Positions 18,603 to 28,200 of a DNA stretch of 64,000 bases are shown in pieces. The DNA is taken from positions 1-64,000 of the forward strand of contig JABDEN010000003.1 in the NCBI GenBank assembly GCA_013287025.1, written 5' to 3'. Made by a program: the position numbers and the translations under genes. Origin of the DNA: Gammaproteobacteria bacterium. GTDB lineage: Bacteria; Pseudomonadota; Gammaproteobacteria; DSM-16500. Position 1 is the stretch's first letter, and every line of letters begins with the position of its first letter. Below the pieces are notes generated by a model. That model searched no databases. It was not told the origin of the DNA and worked only from the letters and a program-made list of their open reading frames with translations.

Positions 18603-18962
18603 ATGGCAGAAACCATTAATGATAAACGTTTAATTGATATGGTAAGAATTCACGATATTTTTGGTGAAGATAAACCCGCCATTCAGGAATTTTTTACCAG
18701 TTTTGTGGATGCAACCAAAGTACTATTAGTCGATATTAAAACGGCGATTAGAAATAAAGACGAAACTTTAGCAAAAGTTTCATTTCATCGTTTAAAAGGT
18801 TCTTCAGGGAATAGTGGGGTTATGCCAATCCATCAACTTTGCATCCGTGCAGAAGATCGCGTACTTGCTAAGGATTGGGACGAAGTTGAAAACTTATTTA
18901 AAGAAATTGAAAATACTTTTAAAAAGTTACAGGAACGATTAGCGGATCAAAGCATTATATAA
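18603..18962 (+). CDS. Stand-alone Hpt (histidine phosphotransfer) protein
   Basis: A 119-residue protein made of one Hpt helical bundle. The phospho-accepting H62 lies in FHRLKGSSGNSG, the standard HxxKG-S context. Hpt proteins move phosphoryl groups between receiver domains in multi-step relays. The ATG at 18603 follows AAGGAGA at 5-6 bases; an in-frame TTG at 18582 is upstream of this site and is not used. No kinase is adjacent, but the REC-kinase at 5673-7025 is a possible partner in the window. Confidence 0.85.
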   Translation: MAETINDKRLIDMVRIHDIFGEDKPAIQEFFTSFVDATKVLLVDIKTAIRNKDETLAKVSFHRLKGSSGNSGVMPIHQLCIRAEDRVLAKDWDEVENLFKEIENTFKKLQERLADQSII

Positions 18963-19287
18963 AGAAATATTATTTAAAGTGATAGAAATCAAGGATTGAT
19001 GTTTCATAAAAATATGCTAGCATTACTCAGAGTATAAACCAATACAAAAAGAAATGGATAAAAAATATTAGAAAAATACGACAAAGATTATCAATATTTA
19101 CATGAAAATGATTTGTTTTTATGTGTGGCTAAAGATCCTTCTGAAAGTACAAATGTGTCATTCCGGATTCTTCCTTAGGACCAAGCCATCAAAACTGTCA
19201 TCCTGAGCGCAAGCGAAGGATCAACCTAATTTAAATAAACGTTTATTTTAGTTAGTCATGCATTGGATAATGATCCTTCGCTTGCGC
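18963..19287. other. Intergenic region with possible gene remnant and R2 repeat
   Basis: About 325 bases with no intact gene. A short open stretch around 19066-19180 reads like protein (EKYDKDYQYLHENDLFLC on the plus strand) but has no start or ribosome site and may be decayed coding sequence. An R2 element fills the right end. Confidence 0.4.
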
Positions 19288-19298
19288 TCAGGATGACA
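19196..19298. repeat. Inverted-repeat element, family R2
   Basis: Perfect 28-base arms (TGTCATCCTGAGCGCAAGCG type) around a loop of about 47 bases. Its right arm supplies the last codons and the stop (19288-19290) of the minus-strand membrane protein. Confidence 0.92.
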
Positions 19299-20112
19299 AA
19301 TTTTTTATTAAAGTAAAAACAAATAAAATTAATTGACTGATAATAATAAACAACAACCCCCATTTCCCCGGTCTATGGTAATGATAAACTATGATTAATA
19401 ATAAAATGGGAATGATAAAATCGAATAAAGATGTTGAATGCCTTAGTATGACAATATAACTAACAATAAAAAACAGCGTCAATAGAACCAACCATCGATC
19501 ATTCCATGAAAAAAATGCATTGGGTTTGAAAGTTAAATCTTTTACTTCCAAAAATAAACCACACTGAAAAGCGCTACTTCCAGAATGAGAAAAATGAATT
19601 AAGCGTGAATGACATTTAAAATAAAATTTTAACAAATATTTTAATTGTTTATTTTCATGTTTTGACATATTACTTGCCATGATTATTGTGTTTTTTTTAC
19701 ATATATTATATAAATAACGCATCGATTTTCGCAAAGAAAAGGTGTTTTTATAAATATAAAATAAAATCGCGAGAGGAATCGTGATGGTCCGTAAATCAGG
19801 GTGTTCGAAATAAATGATATCAAATTTTTTATTTGTATTTTCTAAAAAACCCTGCAAAGTCGAAATTATCCACTCAAAATGAAACAATGAATTATTTTTA
19901 AGAGCCTTATTTATTTTATACTGACAAGGTTCAATCAATGTAAAATTAATTTTTTTAACATCGGTAAATTTTTGCAGAATAATCGATTGAAATGCAAAAA
20001 AACTCGGGAAACTTCCTGCACAAACGACAAGAATATCGAGACATGTAACATCACCATCTATTTCCGCATAAGAAAATAATTTTCCTAACAAACGTTCTGC
20101 CGCCGATAACAT
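19288..20112 (-). CDS. Putative methyltransferase-like membrane protein
   Basis: A 274-residue protein of unknown function. The first ~160 residues look like a Rossmann fold (LDILVVCAGSFPSFF, then INFTLIEPCQY, then FDIIYFEHPDLR), as in SAM-dependent methyltransferases, but without a clear GxGxG motif. The last ~75 residues hold about three hydrophobic helices (near 206-225, 229-243 and 250-270). The C-terminal residues and stop come from the R2 repeat. It follows the recombinase gene by 1 base on the same strand, so both are probably one transcript. It is much richer in A+T than neighbouring housekeeping genes. Confidence 0.6.
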   Translation of the reverse strand: MLSAAERLLGKLFSYAEIDGDVTCLDILVVCAGSFPSFFAFQSIILQKFTDVKKINFTLIEPCQYKINKALKNNSLFHFEWIISTLQGFLENTNKKFDIIYFEHPDLRTITIPLAILFYIYKNTFSLRKSMRYLYNICKKNTIIMASNMSKHENKQLKYLLKFYFKCHSRLIHFSHSGSSAFQCGLFLEVKDLTFKPNAFFSWNDRWLVLLTLFFIVSYIVILRHSTSLFDFIIPILLLIIVYHYHRPGKWGLLFIIISQLILFVFTLIKNLSS

Positions 20113-20113
20113 A

Positions 20114-21355
20114 TCAATCTGCGGCTTCTGAAAGAGGATTTTTAAGTTTTTTATTTTTCGCAGATTTATATCGTGCTTTTAACTCAATATTATTATATCG
20201 ATCAGTGATTGCACTGGAACTATGTCCCGCATCATCTCGCACATGCGCAATAGGACGACCACGTTTATTAATATCATCTGAAATACCGGTATGTCGCAAC
20301 CAATGTACCGTTGCAACAGAAAGCGCATCAGCATCCGAATGATTTTGTTTTTCTCTCAATTTTTCGATCGTTTTATCAAAACATACTTGCATCATTCGTC
20401 TAATATGCCTTACATCCGTCATCGCACCTTTACCTTTTTCTTTTGGAATTAAAGGTGTTTTATCTTGGGAGGAGGGCAGGGAAGTTAAATCCATGCTCAA
20501 TCGAAAACGTGTTAACGCCGCCAACATATCATCGCTGACAGCAATATTTCGCATTTTATTCCCTTTCCCTACGGTTTTAAACCACCAAGAATTATTAGCA
20601 TCCTTAAAAAAATGTTTCATCATTGGTACCCAATGAACATTTGCGACTAATTCAGAAATTCGTAAATACAAAAGATAAAGTGTTGAAATAATAAATAACG
20701 TGCGCTCGTGTTTTGCTGGATTTTCCATTGCCATTTCTTTCACAGTCTCTAAACAACTTTGCCATTGCGTTTCTGATAAACGCATGACAGGCACTTCATG
20801 CTGGCTTTTTTGCAAATATTTGCTTTTTTGACGTATTAAAGCGATTGGGTTATGCTGCGCTTTTTCTTCCAACACTAAATAATTATAAAAACTGCTTAAT
20901 ATAGTAAATATTTCGCGAAGTGATTTTTGGGAAAGTTGATAGGCATTGATATTGGGCTTTTCACCTTTTTTGAAAGCATGTTTGCTAACAGTTGCAACAT
21001 ACGGTCGCCATTTAGGATTGGGAACACGAACCCCACCTTTGTTGATAAAACGCAGCACGCGCTCCGTACCAATCCAATGCTGTGGCGGATTGATACAAAA
21101 ATCAATATAGTTTTCCATGTCTTGTCGACGAAGCTCTAAAATAGATTTTTCTTTCACATACCACGCCCATTGAAAAAGCCTTTCAATTTCACGACGATAA
21201 GATTCAAAAGTCGCTTTGTTTGCACGGTATTGTAGTAAAAAATCGGTGGCAGCAGAGAGATCATAAAGACCGAAAGCGGGGGATTGAATGGTTTTGATCG
21301 TATTTTCCCATTCTTCTAAACTATCGAACAAAGGCTTCGGAAGATTTGATGCCAT
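20114..21355 (-). CDS. Tyrosine recombinase/integrase
   Basis: A 413-residue site-specific recombinase. The N-terminal core-binding SAM-like domain (about 10-180) is larger than that of XerC/XerD. The catalytic domain keeps all key residues: R in YLRISELVAN, K in VGKGNKMRNI, HxxR in HWLRHTG, H in AGHSSSAITDRY and the nucleophile Y in the same segment. XerC/D proteins are about 300 residues, so this is a different, possibly mobile-element-derived enzyme. No att site or other phage gene is recognisable nearby. An R4 repeat lies upstream. It is 1 base from the downstream membrane protein gene. Confidence 0.87.
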   Translation of the reverse strand: MASNLPKPLFDSLEEWENTIKTIQSPAFGLYDLSAATDFLLQYRANKATFESYRREIERLFQWAWYVKEKSILELRRQDMENYIDFCINPPQHWIGTERVLRFINKGGVRVPNPKWRPYVATVSKHAFKKGEKPNINAYQLSQKSLREIFTILSSFYNYLVLEEKAQHNPIALIRQKSKYLQKSQHEVPVMRLSETQWQSCLETVKEMAMENPAKHERTLFIISTLYLLYLRISELVANVHWVPMMKHFFKDANNSWWFKTVGKGNKMRNIAVSDDMLAALTRFRLSMDLTSLPSSQDKTPLIPKEKGKGAMTDVRHIRRMMQVCFDKTIEKLREKQNHSDADALSVATVHWLRHTGISDDINKRGRPIAHVRDDAGHSSSAITDRYNNIELKARYKSAKNKKLKNPLSEAAD

Positions 21356-21430
21356 AGGAATCCCTAAAATAAGCTTAATTTTACTAAAAATTAATATTTT
21401 TGTCAGTAAATATTAATGGGAAGAGAATTG

Positions 21431-21546
21431 CTAAAAACCCTCACCCCAACCCCTCTCCCATAAATGGGCGAGGGGATTTAATGATGAATAATTCCCCTCT
21501 ACCGGAGCGTCAGCGAGGGGAGAGGGGTTGGGGTGAGGGTCTTTAG
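21431..21546. repeat. Inverted-repeat element, family R4
   Basis: Arms of about 29 bases (left 21431-21459, right 21516-21546) with the core CCTCACCCCAACCCCTCTCC and its inverse. It lies upstream of both the recombinase and the divergent hypothetical gene. Confidence 0.85.
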
Positions 21547-21612
21547 TAAAATATCTTGCGTTTCCATCATTTCGATATAGAATTCAAAAAAATAAAACAA
21601 GGAAATATTACT

Positions 21613-22338
21613 ATGACCCAAGTTCGGACTCTTGCAAATGGACATTTATTATGGGATTCAGAATTTATTTTTATATTGCGTCAATTAAGAAATTTAGCGA
21701 CTAATGACCCACCAACCTTAAAAGCCATCATCAAAAAATGTATTTATCCCGAATATAATTTTTCAACTTTAGAAATATTAATGCTGAAACAAGCAAAATT
21801 AATATTTGAATCTGAACATACGGTTGAAAAGGGTATTTACACATTTGATAAAGTCAACAATGTTATTTTAAGTGAATTGAAAAAACTGCACATTGATAAA
21901 ATACCAGAATTAAGAGAAGTTTTGAAAAGCTATTCCGGCCCCGCGGGATTAGATACTTTAATCGAAAGATTACATCTAAACTTAAAAGGTTTTTCCTGGA
22001 CCCGAGATCCATCTGGAGATCTTGTCACTATTATTGCCGACGAAATAAATAAATTAGAAACTAAAAAAGCGATGCGGCTCATTCGAAAATCAGACTTTCC
22101 ACCCGTCTCAAATTTAATGATCGCAAAAATGAATGACTATTTAACTGAACATAAATATCACTTATTATTGTTAACCATTATAATAAGTGCAGGTATTTAC
22201 GATCATTATCATGAAAACTATCTCGGCAAATTAAAAAATGCGATAAAAACACAGCTATTTTCATTTTGGCAAACCGATGCGAAAGAGAATAAAGATAATT
22301 TTAATGATTACGGACTGTCGTTTGTGGGGCCGTTTTAA
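21613..22338 (+). CDS. Hypothetical protein with one C-terminal membrane helix
   Basis: A 241-residue protein that I do not recognise. It starts at the ATG that follows AAGGA by 10 bases. Most of it is predicted to be helical. One hydrophobic stretch near residues 195-207 (HLLLLTIIISAGIYDHY) could insert in a membrane close to the C-terminus. It has no signal peptide. It is convergent with the large gene at 22494-24647, with two hairpins between the two genes. Confidence 0.55.
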   Translation: MTQVRTLANGHLLWDSEFIFILRQLRNLATNDPPTLKAIIKKCIYPEYNFSTLEILMLKQAKLIFESEHTVEKGIYTFDKVNNVILSELKKLHIDKIPELREVLKSYSGPAGLDTLIERLHLNLKGFSWTRDPSGDLVTIIADEINKLETKKAMRLIRKSDFPPVSNLMIAKMNDYLTEHKYHLLLLTIIISAGIYDHYHENYLGKLKNAIKTQLFSFWQTDAKENKDNFNDYGLSFVGPF

Positions 22339-22426
22339 ATTGGAACTCGAATTTGAGCGTGAGGGAGGTCGCCGCGTTTTTTTGCGGCGGGTGGGGGGAA
22401 ATCTTCGGATGAAATAATTCAATATA

Positions 22427-22456
22427 AACATATGCCAGAGTATATTGGCATATGTT
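22427..22456. terminator. Hairpin between convergent genes
   Basis: An 11-base perfect stem (22427-22437 with 22446-22456) and an 8-base loop between two convergent genes. A second GC-rich stem (CGCCGC/GCGGCG, 22370-22389) lies just upstream. Together they probably end both transcripts. Confidence 0.5.
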
Positions 22457-22493
22457 ATCGTTTAACCACATCTCACGTTATAATCACCGCGAA

Positions 22494-24647
22494 TCAATGG
22501 GGCGCAGGGGAATAAGCCTTAACGCCCTCCGTGGTTGCGTTTCCAACTTCTTCTTTTACTTGTTCTATTTGTCCAGACATCGTTTTTTGTTGTTCCAGTT
22601 TCTTCTTACGCGTATCAAATTCAAAAAATCCATCCCTACTAGTTCTTATATTCATTTGATTAAGTTTATCAAAGTAATTTTTTGCATTTTGGCAAGGCTC
22701 CAAATTTTTTAAATAATAATCCGTTGGCCTTTTATATTTCATAAAACTTCCAACGCCAAGACCAGCAGTTATACCCAAACCACATAGCCCTGATAAAAAT
22801 GCAAGAATTGACGTAGCTTTAACGGCAGTTATCGTTAAAACAATTGCCATTAACGGTGGCAAAACAAGAGAAGCAACAGCTATAGCGCTAAAGAAAACAA
22901 CTGTTGCGGCTAACCCTAAAAATAAATTCCAATTTCGTTTTTTACGAGATTCATTCATATAATCCGGGGGATACATACCAACATATTTTTCAAATGCATC
23001 TTTTGTTAAGTGATCAACTCGTTGATGCGGATTCTGTGCTTTAATTATCAATTTATGAAGAGCATCGACTGCTCGGACTGCTGGTAAAGCATCACCTGGA
23101 CGAAATCTAAGTAGCTCTGTATCGCGCACCCTATTGGAAGTCGAGAATATAGAAGCATGTATCATAGCTCGCATTTCTTCAACAAATGATAATGATGGAT
23201 CGCGATATAATTCACTTTCAGCTTCATCAACGCCTGCGCCCTTAGATTCAACAATACTTTGTTCAATAAAAAGTGTGCTATGATGAGGATATCTTTTCTT
23301 TAATTGTTTTTTTAATTTTGCTTCATTCTTCACATCACTCGTCTCATTATTATTGCTCGTATCGCTGTTATGACTAGATCGAGATTGAGATTGCTCAAGA
23401 TTATTAGCAGAAGGGACTGTCTCCTTTATTTTACTCAAATCTTTTAGCATAGGAAGCATAATAATTTTAGTTATTCTTCGCGTACGCTCCTGAGCTCCAA
23501 AATCTCTTATTGCGCGCCGATCTTCCGATTTTGGAAGTTCTTGAAGACTATGACTAACCCATTTTGAATGTGTTTCCTTCCAGTCTGATGTTTTACTAAT
23601 ATTTTCTTCGAGTTTATTACTTTCATCCATTAAAAATTTGAGTGCTGTATCGAATAACATTGGATTAGTCAGGCGGCTCATTGCCATTAAAGCTTTACCT
23701 AAACGCAATGCTTCTTCATCATCGAATTCGATATTAATTCCATCACGAATAATACGATGCAAAATGCCTGGTGTAACACATGAAGCAAAAAGTTTTTGGA
23801 TTAGCGTCTTATAATAATTTTCATTTGTCCCTAGCTTACCTTCTTTTGTTTGGTAATAGTTAATCGCGTGTTCCAGTATCGATATTTCTGCAAGTACTTG
23901 TTCCGTACCATAATCAATATTTCCGTCACCGATAATATTAATAAAAGGTAAAAATATTTCTTCAGAAACAGGTTTTTGTTCTACTATTTTCTTTTCATTT
24001 TTTTTCTTAAACTCACTTTCATCTGTAGCTGTAGATTTCAGCGTTAATTGAAATGCTGTTGGAGTTGCTTTTTTTGTTTTTGAATCAGTATGTGCTTGAA
24101 TGCTTATAACATCTTTCATTACTGATTTATAATCATCTAACTTGTTTAATTGGGGATAAACAACGTACAATAATGCACTAGATGCTTTAAGTAAAAATGC
24201 TTGATCACTCTTATTGTTAGCATCTAACATTCCTATTAGCCTACGTAATTCCTTTTCATGTTCTTGATTTTTGGAAATACAGAGCGTTACTATAAGACGA
24301 ACAATTTCTCTATGCGTATCGTTTAATCCACCTAAGTAAACAGAAAATTCTGATAGATAATCTTGAAAGGCTGCAATAACATTCTTTAATCCTTTTTCTT
24401 CTTTTAATTCTTTTTCTTCTTTTAATTCTGTTTCACCTACTTTAGAAAGTTCAAAAGTAAGGTCATCTGACGATAAATTGACTATTTTACTTTCAAAAAT
24501 AACCTTAGTTCGTTCTAAGTCAGCAGGAACTCGACGCCTTATTTCATCCGAATTATAAACTTTCTCTTTAATGAGACTCATATTATCTCTCACTAACTTA
24601 AGTTCACTAACGCTCATGCTTATCTTGATAGGTTCGCGTGTATTCAT
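22494..24647 (-). CDS. Large hypothetical protein with C-terminal membrane hairpin
   Basis: A 717-residue protein with no family I can name. The first ~580 residues are charged and mostly helical, with coiled-coil-like parts and a short KEEKELKEEKGLK repeat near residue 75. A hydrophobic pair of helices spans about 592-655 (AATVVFFSAIAVASLVL and TSILAFLSGLCGLGITAGLG). A polar tail of about 60 residues rich in Glu/Lys/Gln follows. The shape resembles type IV effectors that insert in host membranes, but this is only a resemblance. A Ser/Asn-rich linker lies near 410-430. It is a single-gene unit. Confidence 0.55.
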   Translation of the reverse strand: MNTREPIKISMSVSELKLVRDNMSLIKEKVYNSDEIRRRVPADLERTKVIFESKIVNLSSDDLTFELSKVGETELKEEKELKEEKGLKNVIAAFQDYLSEFSVYLGGLNDTHREIVRLIVTLCISKNQEHEKELRRLIGMLDANNKSDQAFLLKASSALLYVVYPQLNKLDDYKSVMKDVISIQAHTDSKTKKATPTAFQLTLKSTATDESEFKKKNEKKIVEQKPVSEEIFLPFINIIGDGNIDYGTEQVLAEISILEHAINYYQTKEGKLGTNENYYKTLIQKLFASCVTPGILHRIIRDGINIEFDDEEALRLGKALMAMSRLTNPMLFDTALKFLMDESNKLEENISKTSDWKETHSKWVSHSLQELPKSEDRRAIRDFGAQERTRRITKIIMLPMLKDLSKIKETVPSANNLEQSQSRSSHNSDTSNNNETSDVKNEAKLKKQLKKRYPHHSTLFIEQSIVESKGAGVDEAESELYRDPSLSFVEEMRAMIHASIFSTSNRVRDTELLRFRPGDALPAVRAVDALHKLIIKAQNPHQRVDHLTKDAFEKYVGMYPPDYMNESRKKRNWNLFLGLAATVVFFSAIAVASLVLPPLMAIVLTITAVKATSILAFLSGLCGLGITAGLGVGSFMKYKRPTDYYLKNLEPCQNAKNYFDKLNQMNIRTSRDGFFEFDTRKKKLEQQKTMSGQIEQVKEEVGNATTEGVKAYSPAPH

Positions 24648-25015
24648 AGGACTCAGACTCTCTCGTTTTGCTAATTTTACTAATAAGCAAATTGTATACT
24701 AAAATATTCTTAATGTGTATTGTTTATTCACAAATTTTATCGAACTTGACTAAATTTTGTACTTTTTTGAGTATTTATACGCCATAAATGAACAAAAATG
24801 AATCATTTCAAGACGTAACATCAAAAATGACTGAAAAATTGGGGGTAAAAAGGTTCATTTGGAACGAAAATCGAGGTTTTCATGGCAAATTTTCGGTTAA
24901 AAAAGAATTTATTGATTTTTCGCGATAAAAAATAGTCATAACCTATTGAATGTTAATAAAATTAACTATTAGAGCGTCATGAAAATAGGGCAGAGGTGGC
25001 CTAGTTAGTGGATCA

Positions 25016-25094
25016 TGTCATGCCAGCATGCTTTTAGCTGGCATCTACCAGAGAGGCCCCGCTGGATGCCAGCTAAAAGCATGCTGGCATGACA
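25016..25094. repeat. Inverted-repeat element, family R1, perfect 30-base arms
   Basis: The most intact R1 copy: arms 25016-25045 and 25065-25094 match perfectly around a 19-base loop. It should form a very stable hairpin in DNA or RNA. Confidence 0.95.
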
Positions 25095-25161
25095 AGCAGG
25101 GTCGAACTTCTTCAAAAAAAAGGTCTAGATTTACCAAATATAGAACAAAAAAAACACTTTC

Positions 25162-25191
25162 TGTTTATATTTCTCTCTTTTATGATATAAT
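25162..25191 (+). promoter_or_regulatory. Candidate promoter of the TPR-protein gene
   Basis: TATAAT at 25186-25191 lies 32 bases before the chosen ATG. The -35 region at the right distance (TGTTTA/GTTTAT) is poor, so it is either a weak or an activated promoter. Confidence 0.4.
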
Positions 25192-25222
25192 CTGCAGCAT
25201 TTTTAAGAATGTTGAGCAAATT

Positions 25223-28200
25223 ATGTCGAATCCTCGCCATACATTATCAGATAGCAAAGATTCATCCCCACCAGGGATTGTATCAAATTTCTTTCGTTTT
25301 GAAGGCGAAACTGAAATCCTTTCTGATGATGCAGTTGCGAACGCAGCCTACTTAGAAGGTAAGGAACTTTTTAAAAAAGAAGAGTACCTAAAAGCATTTA
25401 ATCAATTCAGTGAAGCAAGAAAGAAAATAGCGACGAATTTAGAAAATGTAAAATCTCAACAATTGTATTTAAAAATAGCTTTTTATATCGGACAATGTTA
25501 CATAAGGAAAAAACAGCCTGATAAAGCAGTAATTTTTTTAGATAATATTTTAAAAAAGTTTTCAGAAGAAAAAGAATTATGGTCATACGTAGAAAAGTTA
25601 GAGCTATTGTCCTTTGTTGGAAAACAATCAAAACTCGTCACAGAAATACCGGAAATTAAAAAATCCCCGCATGGAATATTAGCCACACTTAAACGCGCCC
25701 TGGAATTATTGGTGGAAAACAAGATCACTGAAGCTTGTGAACTCCTTATCCCTCTCATGCCTTTGTCGCAGTCAACCATTAATGAATATATCGAAATCGG
25801 ACCTATTGATACTGCAGAAGACTATTTATTCGTTGTTAATCTTTATCAATGGATTGATGATAAAATTAAGAACTACGAAAAATCTGAAAAAAACGATGCA
25901 ATGCTTGATAACTATTGCAAAATTCTAATCAACATTAGCCCATTTTCATTATCGTTTCGAGAAGGCGCTTACTATCTGCAAGGTACATTTTTTGCAAAGC
26001 AAGATCAGTATGAAAAAGCTGTCCAATCCTTTAGCAAAGCAATTAAAATCAATCCAGAGGAAACAAATTTTTATCTTTGCAGAGCGAAGACATATAAATA
26101 TATAAAAAAATATGCGGAGGCAAAGGCTGATCTCCAATATGTATTAAAAAAAATTTCTAATGACCCTGATCACCCTCATAACGAAGTAGCTCTAAAAGAA
26201 CTTTCAACCGTTGAAGGTCTAATAAAATTGCAAAGCAATTCCAGAAGTATGTCAGATATAAAAATGGATAAAACACTAAAGGAAAAATTAATTCAACGTA
26301 ATAAAGATTTTTTTAAGTTAAATGAATCTAAATTTAATGAAATGGTTTACTATACTCAGGGCATTTTATTGTTACGCGATTCTAAATTTAAAGAAGCATT
26401 AACCTATTTTTCTCCAATACTTCCTTTATCCAAAGAAGTAGAAAAAAAATATCAAGAAACTGTTTTAGTTCATGATAATTCAACGCATTTGACAGCTTGC
26501 GAAAATTTATGTAGCCATATTAAAAAACAAGCCGATCAATTCGAGAATCAGAATCCCCTAGCCCCTAGCGTTGTGCGATTGACAGACGAATTTCTTTTGC
26601 AAGCTAAAATTTTATTTCAGATAGCTTGGACAGATACAGACAAAGCATTCGCTTTATATTTTCAAGCAATGTTTTATCATAGTCACCAAAATCACGCTGA
26701 GGCTATTAATTTCTTTGATCAAAGTAGTGCTTTAATACCTAACCGACCTAGATTATATTATCTTAAAGCATTATCATATTTGGCACTTAACAACCACCAA
26801 CTCGTTAAAGAAAATTTAGAAAAAGTCCTACAACTAAATCCAAAATATAGTTTAGCGCGAGAAATGCTTGTTAACATCAATAAAGTATTAAAAAAAGAAA
26901 AATCAAACCCACCTGTTGTTAAAAAAGAAGTTCCAGAAATAAAAAAACCTTCAAAAAATCCTAAAAATAAAAAAGCGGTGAAAGCCGAATTGCCGAAACC
27001 CCAAGTTGTTGCCAAAAAAGATGATGAAATGAAACTCTCAAAGGAAAAAATTCATGAACTCAGCCTTATGGATAGCAAACATTTACCCTCATCAACGGCT
27101 ACATTCAATTACTTTGCTTTTGAAGGCGCAACCGAACTTCTCTCTGATGATGACGAAGCGAATAAAGCCTACTTAGAAGGTAAGGAATTTTTTAAAAAAG
27201 AAGAATACCTAAATGCATTTAATAAATTCAATAAAGCAAGAAAGAAAATAGCGACGAATTTAGAAGATGTAAAATCTCAACAATTGTATTTAAAAATAAA
27301 TTTTTATCTCGCACAATGTTACATAAAAAAAAACCAGGCTAATCAAGCGCTACTTCTTTTAGATAATATTTTAAAAAAGTTTTCACAATGTAAAAAAGAA
27401 TTATTTCCATATTTAGAGGTGTTAGAATTTTTATCCTTTATTGGAGGACAATCAAAAACCGACGCAAAAACGCCAGAAATTAAATCCTCCCCGCAAGATA
27501 TATTATTACTCACCATTAAACGCGCCCTGGACTTATTGGGGGAAAACAAGATCACTAAAGCTTGCGAACTCCTTACTCCTCTCATGCCTCTGTCGCAGTG
27601 GACTGTTAATGAATATATCGAAATCGGACCTATCGATACCACAGAAGAATATACATTCATTGTTAATCTTTATAATTGGATTGATGATAAAATTAAGCAC
27701 TACGAAAAATCTGAAAAAAACGATAAAATGCTTGCTAACTATTGTGAAATTATGACAAACATAAGTCAATTTTCATTGCCATATCACCCAGACTCTTACT
27801 TTCTGCAAGGTAAATTTTTTTCGAAACAAGATCAGTTTGAAAAAGCTATTCAATCTTTTAACAAAGCAATTGAAATCAACGAAAATGGAATGGATTTTTA
27901 TCTTTGGAGATCTAGGGCATATAAAGATATAAAAAAATATGAGGCTGCAAGGGCTGATCTCCAACATATATTAAAAAAATTTCCTAATAACAAAATAGTC
28001 AAAAATGAACTTTCAACCATAGAATGTCTAATAAAATTTAAAAACCTCACACCTAGCACACCAGATAAAAAAATGGATAAAGTACTTCCATATAATCAAG
28101 ATTTTTATAAGACTCAATATACTCAAGGTATTTTATTGCTAAAAGACTCTAAATTTGAAGAAGCATTAACCGTATTCTCTCCAATACTTCCTTTATCTAA

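Larger units (their letters stand above)
24648..25222. other. Long intergenic region with R1 repeat and promoters
   Basis: About 575 AT-rich bases between the divergent 717-residue and TPR-protein genes. It holds an R1 element (25016-25094) and a -10-like TATAAT at 25186-25191. I see no gene in it; the open frame running from the R1 element into the TPR gene has no ribosome site. Confidence 0.6.

Noticed and set aside
25028..25222. 65-codon N-terminal extension of the giant TPR protein
   Set aside because: It begins inside an R1 repeat and has no ribosome site; the ATG at 25223 lies behind a plausible -10.
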